From NCBI GenBank assembly GCA_003971905.1, contig RSEE01000007.1, positions 62,001 to 126,000 on the forward strand: DNA of 64,000 bases. The letters run 5' to 3'. Both the position numbers and the translations under genes were made by a program. This document shows positions 11,989 through 28,328 of the stretch, piece after piece (position 1 is the stretch's first letter; every line of letters starts with the position of its first letter). The DNA comes from Moniliella sp. 'wahieum'. Taxonomy: Eukaryota; Basidiomycota; Moniliellomycetes; Moniliellales; Moniliellaceae. The notes below the pieces were generated by a model. The model was not told the origin of the DNA. It was given only the letters and a program-made list of their open reading frames with translations, and ran no database searches.

Positions 11989-12210
11989 GTTTCCAGCGGT
12001 TTCCTACCGTTTCCAGCGCTTTCCAGCCTTGGTTTCCAGTCATTTCCTGTCGTTTCCTGCCGTTTCCGGCCGTTTCCTGCCGTTTCCGGCCGTTCCTGTC
12101 GTTTCCTGTCGTTCCTGTCGTTTCCTGTCGTTTCCTGTCGTTTCCTGTCGTTTCCTGTCGTTTCCTGTCGTTTCCTGTCGTTTCCTGTCGTTTCCTGCTA
12201 TTTCCTCCCG
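11989..12210. repeat. TTTCCTGTCG decamer minisatellite
   Basis: About 20 copies of a 10-bp unit. The central block (about 12107-12196) is near perfect; the left copies diverge to TTTCCAGCG and TTTCCGGCCG. The period is not a multiple of three. Confidence 0.9.
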
Positions 12211-12615
12211 TTACCAGCCGCTCGCACACCCACCGGCACCGGTTCACTTCCTACTTGTTTCCTGAGCGCTCAAGCTGAGCGCCACGCGGGAGGGTCTGGT
12301 GGGTTTGCACGGAATGGGTAGTACGGTACTACAGACACATTCTGCAGATTTACACCGACTCTATAGCTGATCCTCAGCAACAAACAGCAAGGGCGTTGAG
12401 TTGAGACTCAACTTTGAGTTCAAGTTCAGGTTCAACGCCCACACCGAGCGCCGAGCAGAAGTGGATTGGACTACACGAATAGGGAACGTTTTGAGGCAGC
12501 ACCACACCACTCCTCATGTGCCCGCTGCCATGGGAAGGACAGGGCGCGGGTGGGGTGGGGCAGGACGAAGAGACGGGAGGCGCAGCAGCACAGCTGTTGG
12601 TGTTCAGTTCAGGGT

Positions 12616-16581
<3,966 letters not shown>

Positions 16582-17388
16582 AAAAGTGGCGTGGCCAACG
16601 TCCGGTTTTGGATGACCGGATCATGGCCGCCCCGCGCGTTGTCCTTTTCCTTCCTTGCTCCTGTACTGCACCTACCCCTCGTGCGTTCTGTTCGGTCAGC
16701 GTGCCCACTTTCATCTGCATCTGTCGGAGGCCATTCGCTGGGCGGGAACTAGTGTGCACTAGTAGCTAGTAGCTAGCGCAGTCCATCCCGCGGTCCCTCC
16801 CCGTCGGGGGAGCAAAGGAGGATATCAAAGTATCGAATATAGAGAGCGAGAACCAAAGGAGAGACAGGTATCGTGGGCAGATCAGGGCACCAAAGAAAGG
16901 AGAGACTAGTGAGGTGGGTCATAATGGGGGAGCCGAGCAAGGCGAGAAGACAGAGGGTCGGTGGCAAGTGCAAGAAGCGTTGCCAATCAAGCGCGCAAAC
17001 AGACCAAAAGGCAGATTGCCATCGGTCTAAAGCGGGGGAGCAGGGGTCATCCCCCATCAGCGGCCGACTCAGGGTGCGGCCCAGAGGGAGAACGGGAGAA
17101 CGGGAGAACGTGGGGAACGTGGGAACGCGGACGAAGGAGTGTCGAAGGCACCGGCGAATGGGAGCGTGAAACGAGCGGGGCGGAGGGGGAGGAGAAAGTG
17201 AGTGCGGACTGGGGCGGCAGGGCGGTGCGGCCAGCGCGGGGCAGGGACGGTGGTGCATGACGAAGCCTCATGTGGCGACGACGGCGTGGCAGCACGGCAA
17301 AACGAGCGGCGGGAATGCAGGTTTCTCTGGCTGTCGGGCAGGCGGAGGCTAAATGTGGACCGACGTCGGTCTTGGCTCAAGGCACTCA
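16582..17388. other. Region between beta-adaptin and the Num1-like gene
   Basis: 3' flanks of two convergent genes. It includes an ACTAGT/GCTAGC repeat block at 16757-16778. Minus-strand frames at 17069-17467 are Ser/Arg/Pro-rich and could be the true C-terminal end of the Num1-like protein. Confidence 0.45.
16757..16778. repeat. GCTAGTA heptamer island
   Basis: Tandem period-7 units overlapping ACTAGT and GCTAGC palindromes. Confidence 0.65.
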
Positions 17389-20300
17389 CCGATCTCGCGT
17401 GGGTCCTCGGCTCCCGCGCTGGGGATGGCGAACGGAGTGTCCACGTGCGATGGTGAGTATGGGCCAACGACCAATATCGTGCTCGCCGTCACAGCAAACA
17501 CGCACATTGTCCAACCCGGACCGGGTGCTGCTACTGCTCCCGTCGTCCTCCTCGATCATCGCCTCGGCCGTACGGCGCTGCCCCGCCTTCCCAGGTTCAT
17601 TTGGCAAAACGTCCCAGGGTGACACGGGTTCCCACCGTCCACTGCGTTGGCGCTGGAGGCTGAGGACTGAGTCGGGAGAGGCATGGATGGGAAGGGTCCT
17701 GACTTGACCTTGAATGCGACATGGCCGAATTGGAACGAGAGGGTTGATGCGACATGGCCGAGTTGGAACGAGACGGTTGAGACGCATGGGAACTAGCTTG
17801 CCCCGCTGTTCGCCACGGCACCTTCCACAACCTGAGCGAGGGACTGCGTTCGGGCCAGCGCGACCTTCGCTCGAGGAAGAACGGGCGAGGATGCTGGTCG
17901 ACAAGAGCTGCGGGCTCTCCCCGATTCGGGAAGGCAGAGGCGAGTGCGCACGGTCCAGGGGCTGAGGCGACGCCATGGTCGTGCCCCCCGCCGCTGAGGA
18001 CGGCGCCGGCGACATGGGCGCGAACGGGGCTAAGGGTAGGTAGCTCGAGCGGCGGCAAATCCTGGATTTGCAGGCGGCGCAGCTTGTCTCGTTGGACCAA
18101 AAACCGCAGGGCTGTGAGCCAAGTGCGGTGTGCCTCGGCCGAGGGGGCAGTCAGGTGCAGTTCCTGGCCATTGGCACAGGTCAGAACGAGAGATTGGGTG
18201 TGCAGACTGACACTTTGCTCCCCCATCTCACGGGGCGCCGTACAGCACGCCATCGGGGTAAGCGCGTTCCTCCCTCACCCCGCTGAACTGCACCGACTTG
18301 GACTGGGTCAGGTCGCCAGCCGCTTGGCTCGGGGTAGGGGACGGGTGGCCTTGGCTCCAATAGATGCGCATCGTGTAGGGCTGCAGCCAGACGAACCGCA
18401 GATGGCGACGTTCGAACAACTTGTTGCGCTGCCGCGACGTCCGCTGCGTCCTCTCGGTCTCTCCCTCGCCGTTCGAATCCGGCCCGCGCGAAAAGGAACG
18501 GGCCAAGCTTCCGATGCCCCGGGGAAGGCGGGTATACTTGACCATAAACATCCCGATCATTGCCTGCGAGATGGCCTCCATCTCCGGCTGCTGCAAGCGG
18601 GAGGTGACAAGGGACGTTCGTGGGATAGAAAAGGAGGGCAGGCGCGAGGGGGCCGAGTTTGGGGAGAACCAATGTCCTGCGCAAACGCCGGCGAAACAGG
18701 CGGCGAAACCACGCTGCGAGCCTTGGCCCGCGGGGTAAAGTAGATGGATGAACGAGAATGAGGTCGAGCGTGTGGTTGGGGCGAGGCGACGAGTTGCATT
18801 CCAGCCAGCATGGCTACCCTCAGGTGCGGGAGGCGCCGATGCAGGAGTGGATGCAACGGGGGACTCTCGTGGTCCATCGGTGTGAGCGAGAGACAGCACC
18901 GGTAGGAGAACGCGAACTCGAAGGTATGCGGGTGTGCCGTCCCGACAAAGTGGGTTGAGCAGGGGACTGTTTCCCTTGGATGAGAAGTGGCGTGAACCAT
19001 CATGGAGGATGGCCTCGGCCGCCGAGGCGCTCCTTGGAACATGAGCACGGCGGGGGGGGTAGACATCTGCGCCGGCGCGGATCTGGTTGGGATGGAGAAG
19101 GGTGGGTATCATCGCGATGACGGTGGGACTGGTGGCGCTGGTGATGGTTGTGACGGGGAAAGGAAGGGAGCGGTGAGAAACGCGCTGCTGGCGTGCACTC
19201 GCTCTTGAATGAGAGGAAGATTTTTGGTACCGTGAGAAGAGCGGTGCTCATGGCGAGCGGTTGAGCTACGAGTACTAGACTCATGCCGGGGCCTTAGGTG
19301 AGTGGCATCATCGAAAGCCCGGGATCCTATAGGCTCAACGTCGGCTTCAGCACCGTCGTCGGCTGAACTTTCTTCTGCTCGGGGATGCGCGCTTGTGCGG
19401 CGGCATGCAAGGGACGAAGTGCTAATGGCTTCCCGGAGGTGGAGGGAAGACGGTGGCGGTTCGCCGGCGAGGGCGTTGGGGGAAGAGAGCCGGCAGTAGA
19501 GGTATGCGATGCCGATGGCACCAATTCAGGTGGGGAATTGGGCGGACACGAGGGAGTGACGGACACAGATGGCATCACGGGCCACGTTCCGTTTGGACTG
19601 TTTCGTCAAGCCGGGCCATCTGGTCCGTCGCAACATTTTCCTCAACCCGACGGGGATACTGCGTCCCATTGTCCAGGCCTGCTCATTGGACGAGGTTTGT
19701 TGGGGTGAGCCAAGGCTGGCAGCCGACTGTCGGCCTAGATGCAGGGCTGATCCAGAGTCGGTATCCAGTTGAAGGGGGCGCCAATGTCCAGAGATGAAAG
19801 CCGTGAACCCTCGTAGGCATCCACAAAGCGATCTTCCGACTGTCCCGAAGCCTCTGAAGGAGGTCGTAGCGGTTCCAGAGCCAAGCTGTTCGCCCTTCCA
19901 TCCCAACAACAGCCGAGACACCAGACTTGTCGCTCTGGTCTTTTTCGAGCAGCATACGCAGTGCCGCCCCGTGCTGTTTAACGATTGCTTCGAGCTGCTC
20001 TGATAGATTCTCAGCTGCTGCCGAGAAAAGAGCCGGGTCGGGGTTGGAATCCGGACTGTGCCTGGGTCCTTTTGTCCCTTCCAATGGAGGCGATGTGGGA
20101 CATAGATCGGTTTGTGGTATGTCCTCTTTGTGGCTGAGGGCGTCTCGTTCGCCTAGGTTGATCATCTTAGAAGCAGAGGGTGGAGGAGCAGGTGCGGTTT
20201 GCAGTACATCTTCCAAAGCGTGGCACAGTGCGGGGCGCATCTTCTTAGGCTTGATCGTTTTGGCACGCGTCCTTGGAATAGCTGGAGGACGACGAACTCT

Positions 20301-21896
20301 GGGGAAGATGCGAACGGTTTTGGGACGCTGGCCTGAGATGGCTCGACGGAGGGAGGAGGTGTCGGTGGCCCAATCGGCAGGATCAGACTTCCGGCTCTGC
20401 TGATGCGTGCCAGTGGAAAGACGATGGGTATCGCCAAGGGAAGAGGTTGTGGCATGGAGGGCAAGAGACGTTGGGCCTCATCCCTCTGACCCATGATCAC
20501 AACTCTCTCAGCGCCTCACGGGCTCGGTCTTCCGCTTCACTTGCTCGCTGCTGGTGACGAGACAATGCGGATCTTAACGTGTTGCGCTCGTCTTCGTAAG
20601 CAGCACGGGTCTGAGCAGCGGCTTGGCTAGTAGCGGTAAGTTCAGATGATAATCGAGCAATGTTTGCCTCGCTCCGAGCCAGAGCGGGCCGCATGGCAGA
20701 TAAATCGTCCTGGGTCGACTGATGAGCCAGCTGCAAGTCATGCAGCTCATTTACAACAGATTCTAGCAGAGGGTCAGCACCAATAGAATGCCCCCAATGG
20801 GTATGCTAGAGACCAGAACATACCTTTGCTTCTTGGATCACCTTGATTTTATGCTGCTGCTCTGCCACGGTGCGCTGCAAGCCCTCACCGTCTTTGCCCG
20901 CTCTCACGCGCTGCGCGAGGTCACCTTCAAGCTGGGAAATGGACTGCTCTGACTTTTGCTTGAGGTCGGCCAATGCCGTGACCAAGGCTGCATTGTATGC
21001 TTGTAGTCGGCGCAGTTCAGCCAGAAGCTGGTCCTGCAGCTGACGGGCAAAGATGCTGTCCAGCTCAAGCTGGGCGGTCGGCTTGCCGCGCGAAGCTGGC
21101 TGGCTCAGAAGGGAGGGAGAACTAGCGCTGTCACTTGGCAGAGGACTGGGATTGGCCATTGCACGACCAGACGAAAGCATTGGGGAAGACATGGGGGGCG
21201 TTGCGGGCTCGCCGAGCCGCTTGTTTCTCTTTGTCACCTTCTGCTTCGTCGGTGGAATCAGGAGGGAGGTGAATGGTGACCTTGGTACGCCCATCGGCCT
21301 GCTCGATGCTCCGCCTAGCAAGCCAGTCGCGTCGTCCGTAGGGCATGGGTGTCAGCTTGGATGGCAGCAGTGAGGCGGTGGAGCAGGGCTTGGCGCTGAC
21401 GGGCGAATTGGGTTTGCTCCAAGGCGATCTGGGCCTCGAGCTCGGCCACCTGCGTCATGAGCCGAGGGGCATCCATGTCCAGCGGAGGCGGTACATCCAC
21501 AAGAGGAGGGTGGGAGGAGGAGGAGAAGGAGGCGGATGCGTATTGGTCATACTGGCGCGCACGTTGCACGTCTTGCTCGGCAACGAGGCAGGACAGACGG
21601 AAGGCCTGCAGCCGGCTGGCGAGCGCATCCAGCATGGTCTCGGCGGCGGCCTGCTGGTGCTCGAGAATGACGGCGAGGGCAGCGGCGGGGCGGGCTTGCT
21701 GGGCGACGTGGGAGCGGTGGTGCTCGAGAAGGCGGCGACACTGGGCCGCAGCGGCCAGGACGGCGGCGGCGTGGGGGTTGCTGTCGTGGTCCTGGGTGGG
21801 GGAGTGGCTGCTGGCGCTGCTGCTGCTGCTGGTGGCGCTGCTGCGGATGCTGGCCGCAGCGTCGGCGTCGCTGGCCCAGTGCATTGCCGGCGGCAT
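17389..21896 (-). CDS. Num1/Mcp5-like cortical anchor with PH domain
   Basis: Proteins of this type (Num1, Mcp5, ApsA) tether dynein and mitochondria to the cell cortex for nuclear positioning. The N-terminal part from the Met at 21896 is Ala/Ser/Gln-rich with coiled-coil stretches: MLDALASRLQAFRLSCLVAE, LELDSIFARQLQDQLLAELR (about 21070-21010) and RSEANIARLSSELTATSQAA (about 20680). A disordered Pro/Ser middle follows. The C-terminal part has the Mcp5-type PH domain: ISQAMIGMFMVKYTRLPRGI, then FERRHLRFVWLQPYTMRIYW, and GQELHLTAPSAEAHRTWLTA with LRFLVQRDKL. This matches the QTMIGEFxxKYTRR and RHRRFFWVHPYTxTLYWS pattern of the family. A 28-nt tandem duplication (about 17715-17775) encodes SQPSRSNSAMSH twice. 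Several frameshifts, and possibly introns, lie between 19000 and 20500. The C-terminal end is uncertain. Confidence 0.82.
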
Positions 21897-22054
21897 TGCC
21901 GCGACGCTGGGTGGAGTCCCGGGGAGGGGGAGGGGGGGGGGGGGATGGTGGCGGGCAAGCGCTGCTGCGGGTGTTTGGCTGCAATAAGCGCTAAGCGCAG
22001 CCAGCAGGCGGCCGAGGCGCCCTGGCGCTGGTGCACGCGCAGCACACAGATGCG

Positions 22055-22091
22055 GTGCTGTGCGGTGCGGTGCGGTGCGGTGCGGTGCGGC
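22055..22091. repeat. GTGCG pentamer array
   Basis: About seven tandem copies of GTGCG. The period is not a multiple of three, consistent with intergenic DNA. Confidence 0.8.
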
Positions 22092-22225
22092 CCCTGGCGT
22101 CTGTGCGCCGCAAGGCCATTAAGCTTCCTGTGGCAACCAGGCGGGTGCACGCTTCAAGCTTCAGGCGCTCAGCAGGCAGTCTAGTCAGCAACCCACTATA
22201 AAGATCAACACATCCAACGCCCTCT

Positions 22226-22278
22226 TCACGCTTCAAGCTTCAAGCTTCAAGCTTCAAGCTTCAAGCTTCAAGCTTCAC
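22226..22278. repeat. AAGCTTC heptamer island
   Basis: Six to seven almost perfect AAGCTTC copies, period 7, the cleanest example of the palindromic-heptamer family. Confidence 0.9.
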
Positions 22279-22797
22279 CCAGCTTTCGTCCCTTGTCGAT
22301 CCGCCCAGCACGCCCTGGGGCAGACGGCCTGTGTGCGATTGGCAGGCCAGCCGCATCATGCATCACTCTCCAGCTGCTCCACCCGCTCTGTGTGCGCGCA
22401 GCACCAGCCCACACACGCCCACCCGCTGGGGGACGCCTGACGCGTGACGCGCGTGACGCGCAGCCCCCGCGCAGGCTGCCCCACGCCCCCTCCTGCGGCC
22501 ACTGCTGACGCCCAGCAATCAGTCATCCGATCGACATTGGCCGCTGGGGCGCGCACACCTTTGCCTTCCCCCCCGCCTCATCAGCCTCATCAGCTTGTGT
22601 CAATAATGTCAACAACCTTCGCTCTTCCTTCACGCTTCGCTCCACCCTGCTACCCCACCGCCGTGCCTACCCACATTGGCCCGTTTCTGTCTCGTTTAGC
22701 AGCGGCAGTAGTCGAGGGATGCATCCGTCGCAGCCGTGGATGGCAGGAATGCAAACGCACGCACCTGCCGCTGCCTGTAATGTGCAAGCTGCGAATA

Positions 22798-22816
22798 CCC
22801 CCCCCCCCCCCCCCCC
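22798..22816. repeat. Poly-C run
   Basis: A run of about 19 C. Its exact length is doubtful given the homopolymer losses elsewhere in the window. Confidence 0.8.
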
Positions 22817-23816
22817 GCTAAGAAACACACCGCCTGGGCTAGACCCGTGCCGAGAAGAGAGTGATCCAGAAGAAAAACACAGTGTGCTGTAAGCGCTCAT
22901 GTTGACCCACTGTGGCTGCCTTCAGATGGCCCATCCCGACGCCAAGAGCTGGGAGATGGTGGTGATGATCATCACCACCGAGGGGCCATCAGACGACGGC
23001 CAGTTGTTCGTCCAAAACATCACCCGGCACAACAGATTTTTCGAGCATCAGTGAAGTGCATTTCTTCAGACGACGGGCACCAACCCTCCCATGCACACCG
23101 CTGTTGTACACCGCTCTTTCTCTCATTCCTTAGTAGTGCTAATGCATCCTTTCTCCCCCTCCCTCTCTTCCACTCCCGTTCAGTCTTTTCCATGTTCCAT
23201 TGTTCCTGGTCGCCCTGGCTCAGGACCTTGCGGCGTGTGAGATGGAGGACCGAGCACCGATGAGAGAGGCCCAAGGCCCCAAACAGCCCAGACCGCTATA
23301 AAAGGCTGTGTAATATACCTCCGGCTCCGAGCGCACCCCCGCTGGACAGTGAGCGCTCAAGCAGGTGACTAGCACGGTGTACAACGTTCGAATGTGTTAC
23401 AGTAGATGCTGCTTGAGCGCTGCGCGCACCACGCCCGAGCATCACGCCCGCCGCCCTCCCTGCCTTTCGCGCTTCGGCCAGGCTGGAAGTGAAGCTGATG
23501 TTTGTTCATGTGGCTTGCCCCGCGGGGGGGGGAAAGGATGAGGATCAAATTCATCGAGTGGAAAGAGGTCGAGGTATATATGCCTCGGAGAAGAAGAGAA
23601 CATGCAATCTGAGGCAACGGAAAAGGAAAGAGGAGCCTAAACAAAGGGAAACAGGGTCTAGAACAAATCAGGGTCCAGCACACCTGGTGACTATGTGTGA
23701 CCATGTGGGTCTGGTCCAGACAGCATCGCATCCCCCAGGACAGCAGCAGTGAAAAAACGGAAGGAAACCAAACGAAAAAATGGAAACCCAAAAAGGAGCA
23801 GCATCAGTTATGGTCA

Positions 23817-23930
23817 AGAGGGAAGAGGGAAGAGGGAAGAGGGAGAGGGAAGAGGGAAGAGGGAAGAGGGAAGAGGGAAGAGGGAAGAGGGAAGAGGGAA
23901 GAGGGAAAAGGGAACAGGGAAGAGGAGAAA
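23817..23930. repeat. GGGAAGA heptamer microsatellite
   Basis: About 15 copies of GGGAAGA, a purine-only strand of period 7. Unlike the island family it has no palindromic core. Confidence 0.92.
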
Positions 23931-25100
23931 ACACCATCAGTGTTCCAGGCGGCGCTCTCGCCAGCGCACCACGCAATGAGACCGTCGCTTCGAGTGGACA
24001 GTGCACGGCGGGTGCGCATAGATACGGAGATGATCACATATATGTGTTGCGGCCCTGACTTCCATGCATCTTCTCCGAGGTATATATACCTCGCCTCTTT
24101 TCTCCTCGATGAATATGACCCTCATCCTTTCGCCCATATCCATCTGCTGTTAGATGCGATCTTTCGTTTTGCCCTTCGCCATGCGGCCGTCCAGATCGAC
24201 CCTCCGCTTAATTCTCCTCATGCTTGTCTTGTTTCGGGAAGTTTTCGGGGAGGCAGGCCTGCTGCGACGCTATTGTGGAGATGCTAGCTTTCTCTGAACA
24301 GTCCCTGTGTAACTCTGTCAGTACTACTAATAGGCCACACTGCTCTCATGTAGGCCCGTCTGCGTCTTCCTTTGTGCTCCCGTGTTCGCCTCTCCTCTGT
24401 CCTAACGTGACGGCACTTCCATTCAAGGTTTCATTCGCCTTCGGTGCTCGGGATCAGCTCTCGAGCAGCTCCCTAGCTCTTTCACTCAGTAATAGGGACC
24501 ATGCGATTGCGCGGACGGTTTGGCTACTGCGCAACAGATCACCATGGTCCTTGGGTGCATAATGTTTAGCTTTGCTCGAACACGAATTGACTGTCCGAGA
24601 CGTAGCACGTGCCCCCCGTATCATGCCCACAGGTTATGGCAAGTTCCCGGGCCTCAATCATCGAATATCATCATGCAGCTCTTCAGTGGAAAAGGAAAAA
24701 CTGTGCATCTATAACTCCACATCTTTCTGCCTGGTCGCTCGAAGGGGCATTTTTTGCTGCCGCCCATCCCGAAATGGATGACCCTGCCAGTATGACGCTC
24801 TCGCCGTCGATATGCCAATTTGGAAGAGATGACAACGATGCCAGCCTCATATTTTCTTGTTGGTGGACGGCTTAGCAGGAAATCAGGGGGTGCCACGTGT
24901 CTTCTTTCTCGCTTTCTCGCTGTGCCAGCTCGAGGCGGATGTAGTCGCCGGATGTGACCGGGTGTGGCTAGGCATGGTCCGACAGCATGGACAGCACAGG
25001 CAGTGGTAGGCAGTGGCGTGGAACTGGAACTAGCAGCCTGTTTTAACGTTAGCTCGCGTCTCGTCCGCCCTACTCTTCCTCTCCATCTCCAACCAAGCGG

Positions 25101-25127
25101 GCAAGCTTCAAGCTTCAAGGTTCAAAC
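25101..25127. repeat. AAGCTTC heptamer island
   Basis: Three period-7 units, two with intact AAGCTT. Confidence 0.7.
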
Positions 25128-25402
25128 TAGGCGGACGCTCGGGACACAATGGGGAGCGTTGACGCTGATCACACTGCCCCCCGCCGTGCTTGTCGATCCT
25201 ATTTGCCACCGTCGCCCCGGAGCGCTGGCATGGCCAATCGGTACAACCCAGCGCTGCTGTGCAGGTGCAGCCCAGCGCAACCCCCGCCTCGCCTTCCCTG
25301 CCCCATCGACCATCTCATCGCCCCCGGTCCCCCGACACCCTGGCGCGCCATCGACCATCCTTCTCGTGCCCCGCCCTGCCCATCACGTAGAGCTTGTCGC
25401 TC

Positions 25403-26268
25403 ATGACCAACTTTCCCCCGACAGCGGTGCCGGTGCAAGCGGTGGTGCGTACGGTGCCCGTGCGCAGCAGCGACGAGTTGCGTGCGGCGCTACTCGGTGC
25501 CGAGCCGGGCGATGAGCTGGTGCTAGCCCCTGGCGAGTACCGCGGACCTTGGACGGTGGAGGCCAAGACGGGGATCACCATCTCGGGTCCTGGGCTGGGT
25601 CCGGGGGCTGGCGAAGGAGCGGGCGCGGTGCTGCGTACGACCCACGGGGGCAAACCGTGTTGCTGGTGCAATCCTGTCAGGCTTGTACTGTTCGCGGTCT
25701 GGTGCTGCAGGGCGGGCAGAAAGGGCTGATGGTGGATGGCTCGTCGGACTGCACGTTTGACCATCTCGATGTCGGTCAAACACGCATGGAAGCCGTCCAC
25801 TTTCGCAACCAAAGCCAGCGGCTCGCTCCAGTTTTGTCTCGTTCACGACACGGGGCTCGGCGGCGACCAAGCCGCCGGCCACGGTCGCACCCAGGCGGAC
25901 GATGGCGAGGGCGTGTATGTGGGCACGGCGCTGTCCAACACGCCGCGCGACGCACGGGGGCAATTGGTGCCGGACCGATCGGACAAGGTGCGGGTACTGT
26001 ACAACCGCATCTGGAACACCAGCGTCGAGGCAATTGATATCAAGGAGTTCACGTCTGAGGGCGTGATGCGGGCAACACGCTCGATGGCGGCGTGGCGCGG
26101 TCGCGCGGGGTGCCGGCGATGGTGGAGCTCAAGGGAGCGGGCTACGTGGTGGAGGACAACACGTTCACACAGCGCACGGACAAGCACCTGGTCAAGGTGT
26201 TTGCCATCCGCGGGGCGCCGGGCTCGGGCGAGGGCAACGAGGTGGGGGCGGGCAACCGAGAGGCGTAG
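25403..26268 (+). CDS. Right-handed parallel beta-helix protein
   Basis: A predicted pectin-lyase-fold (parallel beta-helix) protein. The N-terminal cap reads SSDELRAALLGAEPGDELVL followed by APGEYRGPW and GITISGPG, the usual opening of such helices. Coils follow: QACTVRGLVLQGGQKGLMVD, CTFDHLDVGQTRMEAVHFRN, DDGEGVYVGTALSN, VRVLYNRIWNTSVEAIDIKE and YVVEDNTFTQRTDKHLVKVF, then a stop at 26268. Three small indels break the frame: one base missing near 25637, one extra near 25812, one missing near 26072. The EGVYVG coil and overall layout resemble bacterial beta-helix and NosD-like proteins more than fungal pectinases; this is an impression only. I see no clear signal peptide after the chosen Met at 25403; an upstream exon could supply one. 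Substrate and role are unknown. ATG5 follows 260 bp downstream on the same strand. Confidence 0.75.
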
Positions 26269-26531
26269 AAACTGGCCCGTGCGCTGGTTGGGGATGGTCT
26301 GGATCACCAGAACCCACAGGGTGGATTGCGGATTAAGGATTGCATGTTGCCGTGTGTGATGCAGTGCGTGATGGGAGGCGGGTGTGGATGTGATGTGGCA
26401 GTGATATCGATAGTCGGGCGCTGCGGTCGGCGTGGCATGAGCCAGGCTAGGCGAGGCCCACTGTGGCGCCAAGGCGCTGCCTCGGCCGCCCGCCGGCTCT
26501 CTCCATCTCCTCGCCCGCCCCGTGTCGCGCC

Positions 26532-27853
26532 ATGGCCAGCGCGCCTGCCGCCGCCGCCGACGTTGTCCTCTTCCGCCGCGCCGTCTGGGACGCCCGCATC
26601 CCCGTCGCCATCCTTGTGGACGATGCGCGTCTGCCGCCCGGCAGCGACCCCAGCATCGACGCCTACTACACCACCGTTCCCCGCATCTCCTACCTCCCGC
26701 TGCTTGTGCCCGAGGTGCGGCGCTTCCTGCTGGCGCAGGTCGTGCCCCAGGCGCTGCTCGATGGCATCCAGGACCGCCAGATCTCATTCGAGGCGGCGGG
26801 CGAGCCACTCAAGTGGCACTGGCCCGTCGGTGTCCTGTACGACGCCCACCACGCCCACCACGCCCACCGCGCCCCGACGCCCCGCCCGCGCCGGCGCCCC
26901 CACCTGATCTGCCCTGGCGCTTGACCCTCAAGATTGCCGACAAGCCGCAGGACAAGTTGCAGGACACGCTGCACCCGCCGCCCACGGCCGAACTGTGCAA
27001 GACACACTTCATGTCCATGCTCAAGGAGGCCGACTTTGTCCACTACGGCTCCACCAAGCGGGTGGTCAACTTGCGCCGCCAGGAACAGGACTCGCTGTGG
27101 GAGGCGATTGTGGAGGTACGTTGTGCCTGTTATTTCTCTTGCTGTAGCTCGTGTGTGCATTGGCGGGCGCGAGATTGACCGCTGTTTGCGTGGCAGACAA
27201 CTTTGACAAGTACTGGGCCGTGGCTGCTAAAGTGTATCCGCCTCCCTCGTTTTCCTTGGGTGTGGGCCTGCCAGCACGACGTGCTACAGCAGGCGGCGCA
27301 CCTGGTTCGTTGGAAGACAAGTCCGCCCTCTCTTCCGCGCTTACTACCCATGCCAATGAGAGCCAAGCTTCCATCGCGGCTTCCCTGCACAGTGTGGCTG
27401 TGAGCGAAGCGCCCAGTATGGCCCCTTCCGCCACTGGGGCCGCAGGCGCAGGCCCAGGAGCCGGCGCAGCGGGTGGAGTGCGTGCGATTCCCATGCGCTT
27501 TCATCTTCCAGACCATGCCGGGATGGCACAGGAAGCCGTCTCGCCTCTCGCTGAGGACGGCAAGAGTCCCGCCACGCTGCAGTCGGTCCTCACCACGCTC
27601 TTCCCGCTTCTCTTTCCTCCCGCGTCGGCCGAGCCGCCACGAGCAGGTCCGCATCCGCGTGCATGTGCATTTGCCCATGGCGTCCAACTCCCGCTCGAAG
27701 CGCAGCTGTACTGGCTCGGGCTGGCATTTTACTGGACCCGACGGCTGGTCGGTTGCATTCGCATTCCTGCCTGAGAGTTGGCGCACCTTGGTTCCAGCAT
27801 ATCGAAATTTGCTCTTTACCGACTTGGTATGCACAGGACATTGCAGGGAGTAG
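26532..27853 (+). CDS. ATG5: Autophagy protein Atg5
   Basis: Atg5 is conjugated to Atg12 and, with Atg16, acts as the E3-like factor for Atg8 lipidation on the growing autophagosome. The start at 26532 gives an N-terminal UFD-1 containing FRRAVWDARIPVAILVDD, YYTTVPRISYLPLLVPEVRR and GEPLKWHWPVGVLYD, all diagnostic. The helical middle reads HFMSMLKEADFVHYGSTKRV; the Lys of STKRV is in the position of the Atg12 acceptor lysine. After an intron (donor near 27116, acceptor near 27198) comes DNFDKYWAVAAKVYPP, and the C-terminal UFD-2 has IPMRFHLPDHAGMAQEAVSP, LQSVLTTLFPLLFPP and GVQLPLEAQLYWLGLAF. A frameshift near 26890 and an extra base near 27730 must be bridged. The stop is either 27774 or, after the second shift, 27853. 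Confidence 0.94.
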
Positions 27854-28328
27854 GACAGGCAGTGCATAGCCATCCCCGATATGGGAGACGCAGCCCATTC
27901 TGCCCTAGATACCGGATGGAGTGGAACATGACGAGGGGACAGGAGAGAATAGGGCCAGCACCCCACTGGTCGCATCATTGTCAACTGACAGCAGTGGCAC
28001 AGTGAGATGGTGTTGGTTCTCTCAGTTTGGTTTGCTGATACATACGTGGTATGTGCGGTCATGAGGTTATGGTTGGTGTACGTGCTGGCTCAATCCTGTC
28101 TCGATGGACTTGTTTGGCTGGCGAGTGATGTTGGTGGGGTTTGCCAGCGCGCCCTCCTGCCTGAGGCCTGAGCCCGCTAGTAGACCGATTCACCATCTCC
28201 AGCGGTAAGAAATGCACAGATCTGAATCGGGAACATTTTTCTCAGTTCGTGTAATCGTTAATCCACGAGAGCCTGCAAGCGATGATCGCATTATCTGTAC
28301 CCTATCCATCATCCCTCCGCTTTACAAG
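27854..28328. other. Spacer between ATG5 and RPN7
   Basis: 3' flanks of two convergent genes. A degenerate AGGCCTGAG block lies near 28160. Nothing else recognised. Confidence 0.6.

Larger units (their letters stand above)
10002..12615. other. Gene-poor intergenic region
   Basis: Starts with heptamer islands (ATGCATG, ACATGTC, ACTAGTC) and contains a pyrimidine-rich block around 10610-10870 with a TATA-like TATAAGT near 10658. Frames at 10909-11316 (-) and 11398-11712 (+) are open but match nothing I know. A decamer tandem array lies at 11989-12210. Confidence 0.55.
21897..25402. other. Gene-poor intergenic region with simple-sequence arrays
   Basis: Holds a GTGCG array, an AAGCTTC island, a 19-base C run, a GGGAAGA array and another AAGCTTC island. 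A short plus-strand frame at 22926-23054 (about 42 codons) and a frame around 24637-24872 (reads WSLEGAFFAAAHPEMDDPAS) have some coding character but no recognisable domain. Confidence 0.5.

Noticed and set aside
11831-12321. Repetitive open frames on both strands over the decamer array
   Set aside because: They are translations of a TTTCCTGTCG minisatellite; the long openness is a property of the repeat.
23749-24058. Lys/Arg/Glu/Gly-rich frames
   Set aside because: They are translations of the GGGAAGA microsatellite.
27130-28062. 310-codon open frame on the minus strand
   Set aside because: It lies antisense to the well-supported C-terminal half of ATG5 and has no recognisable motif.
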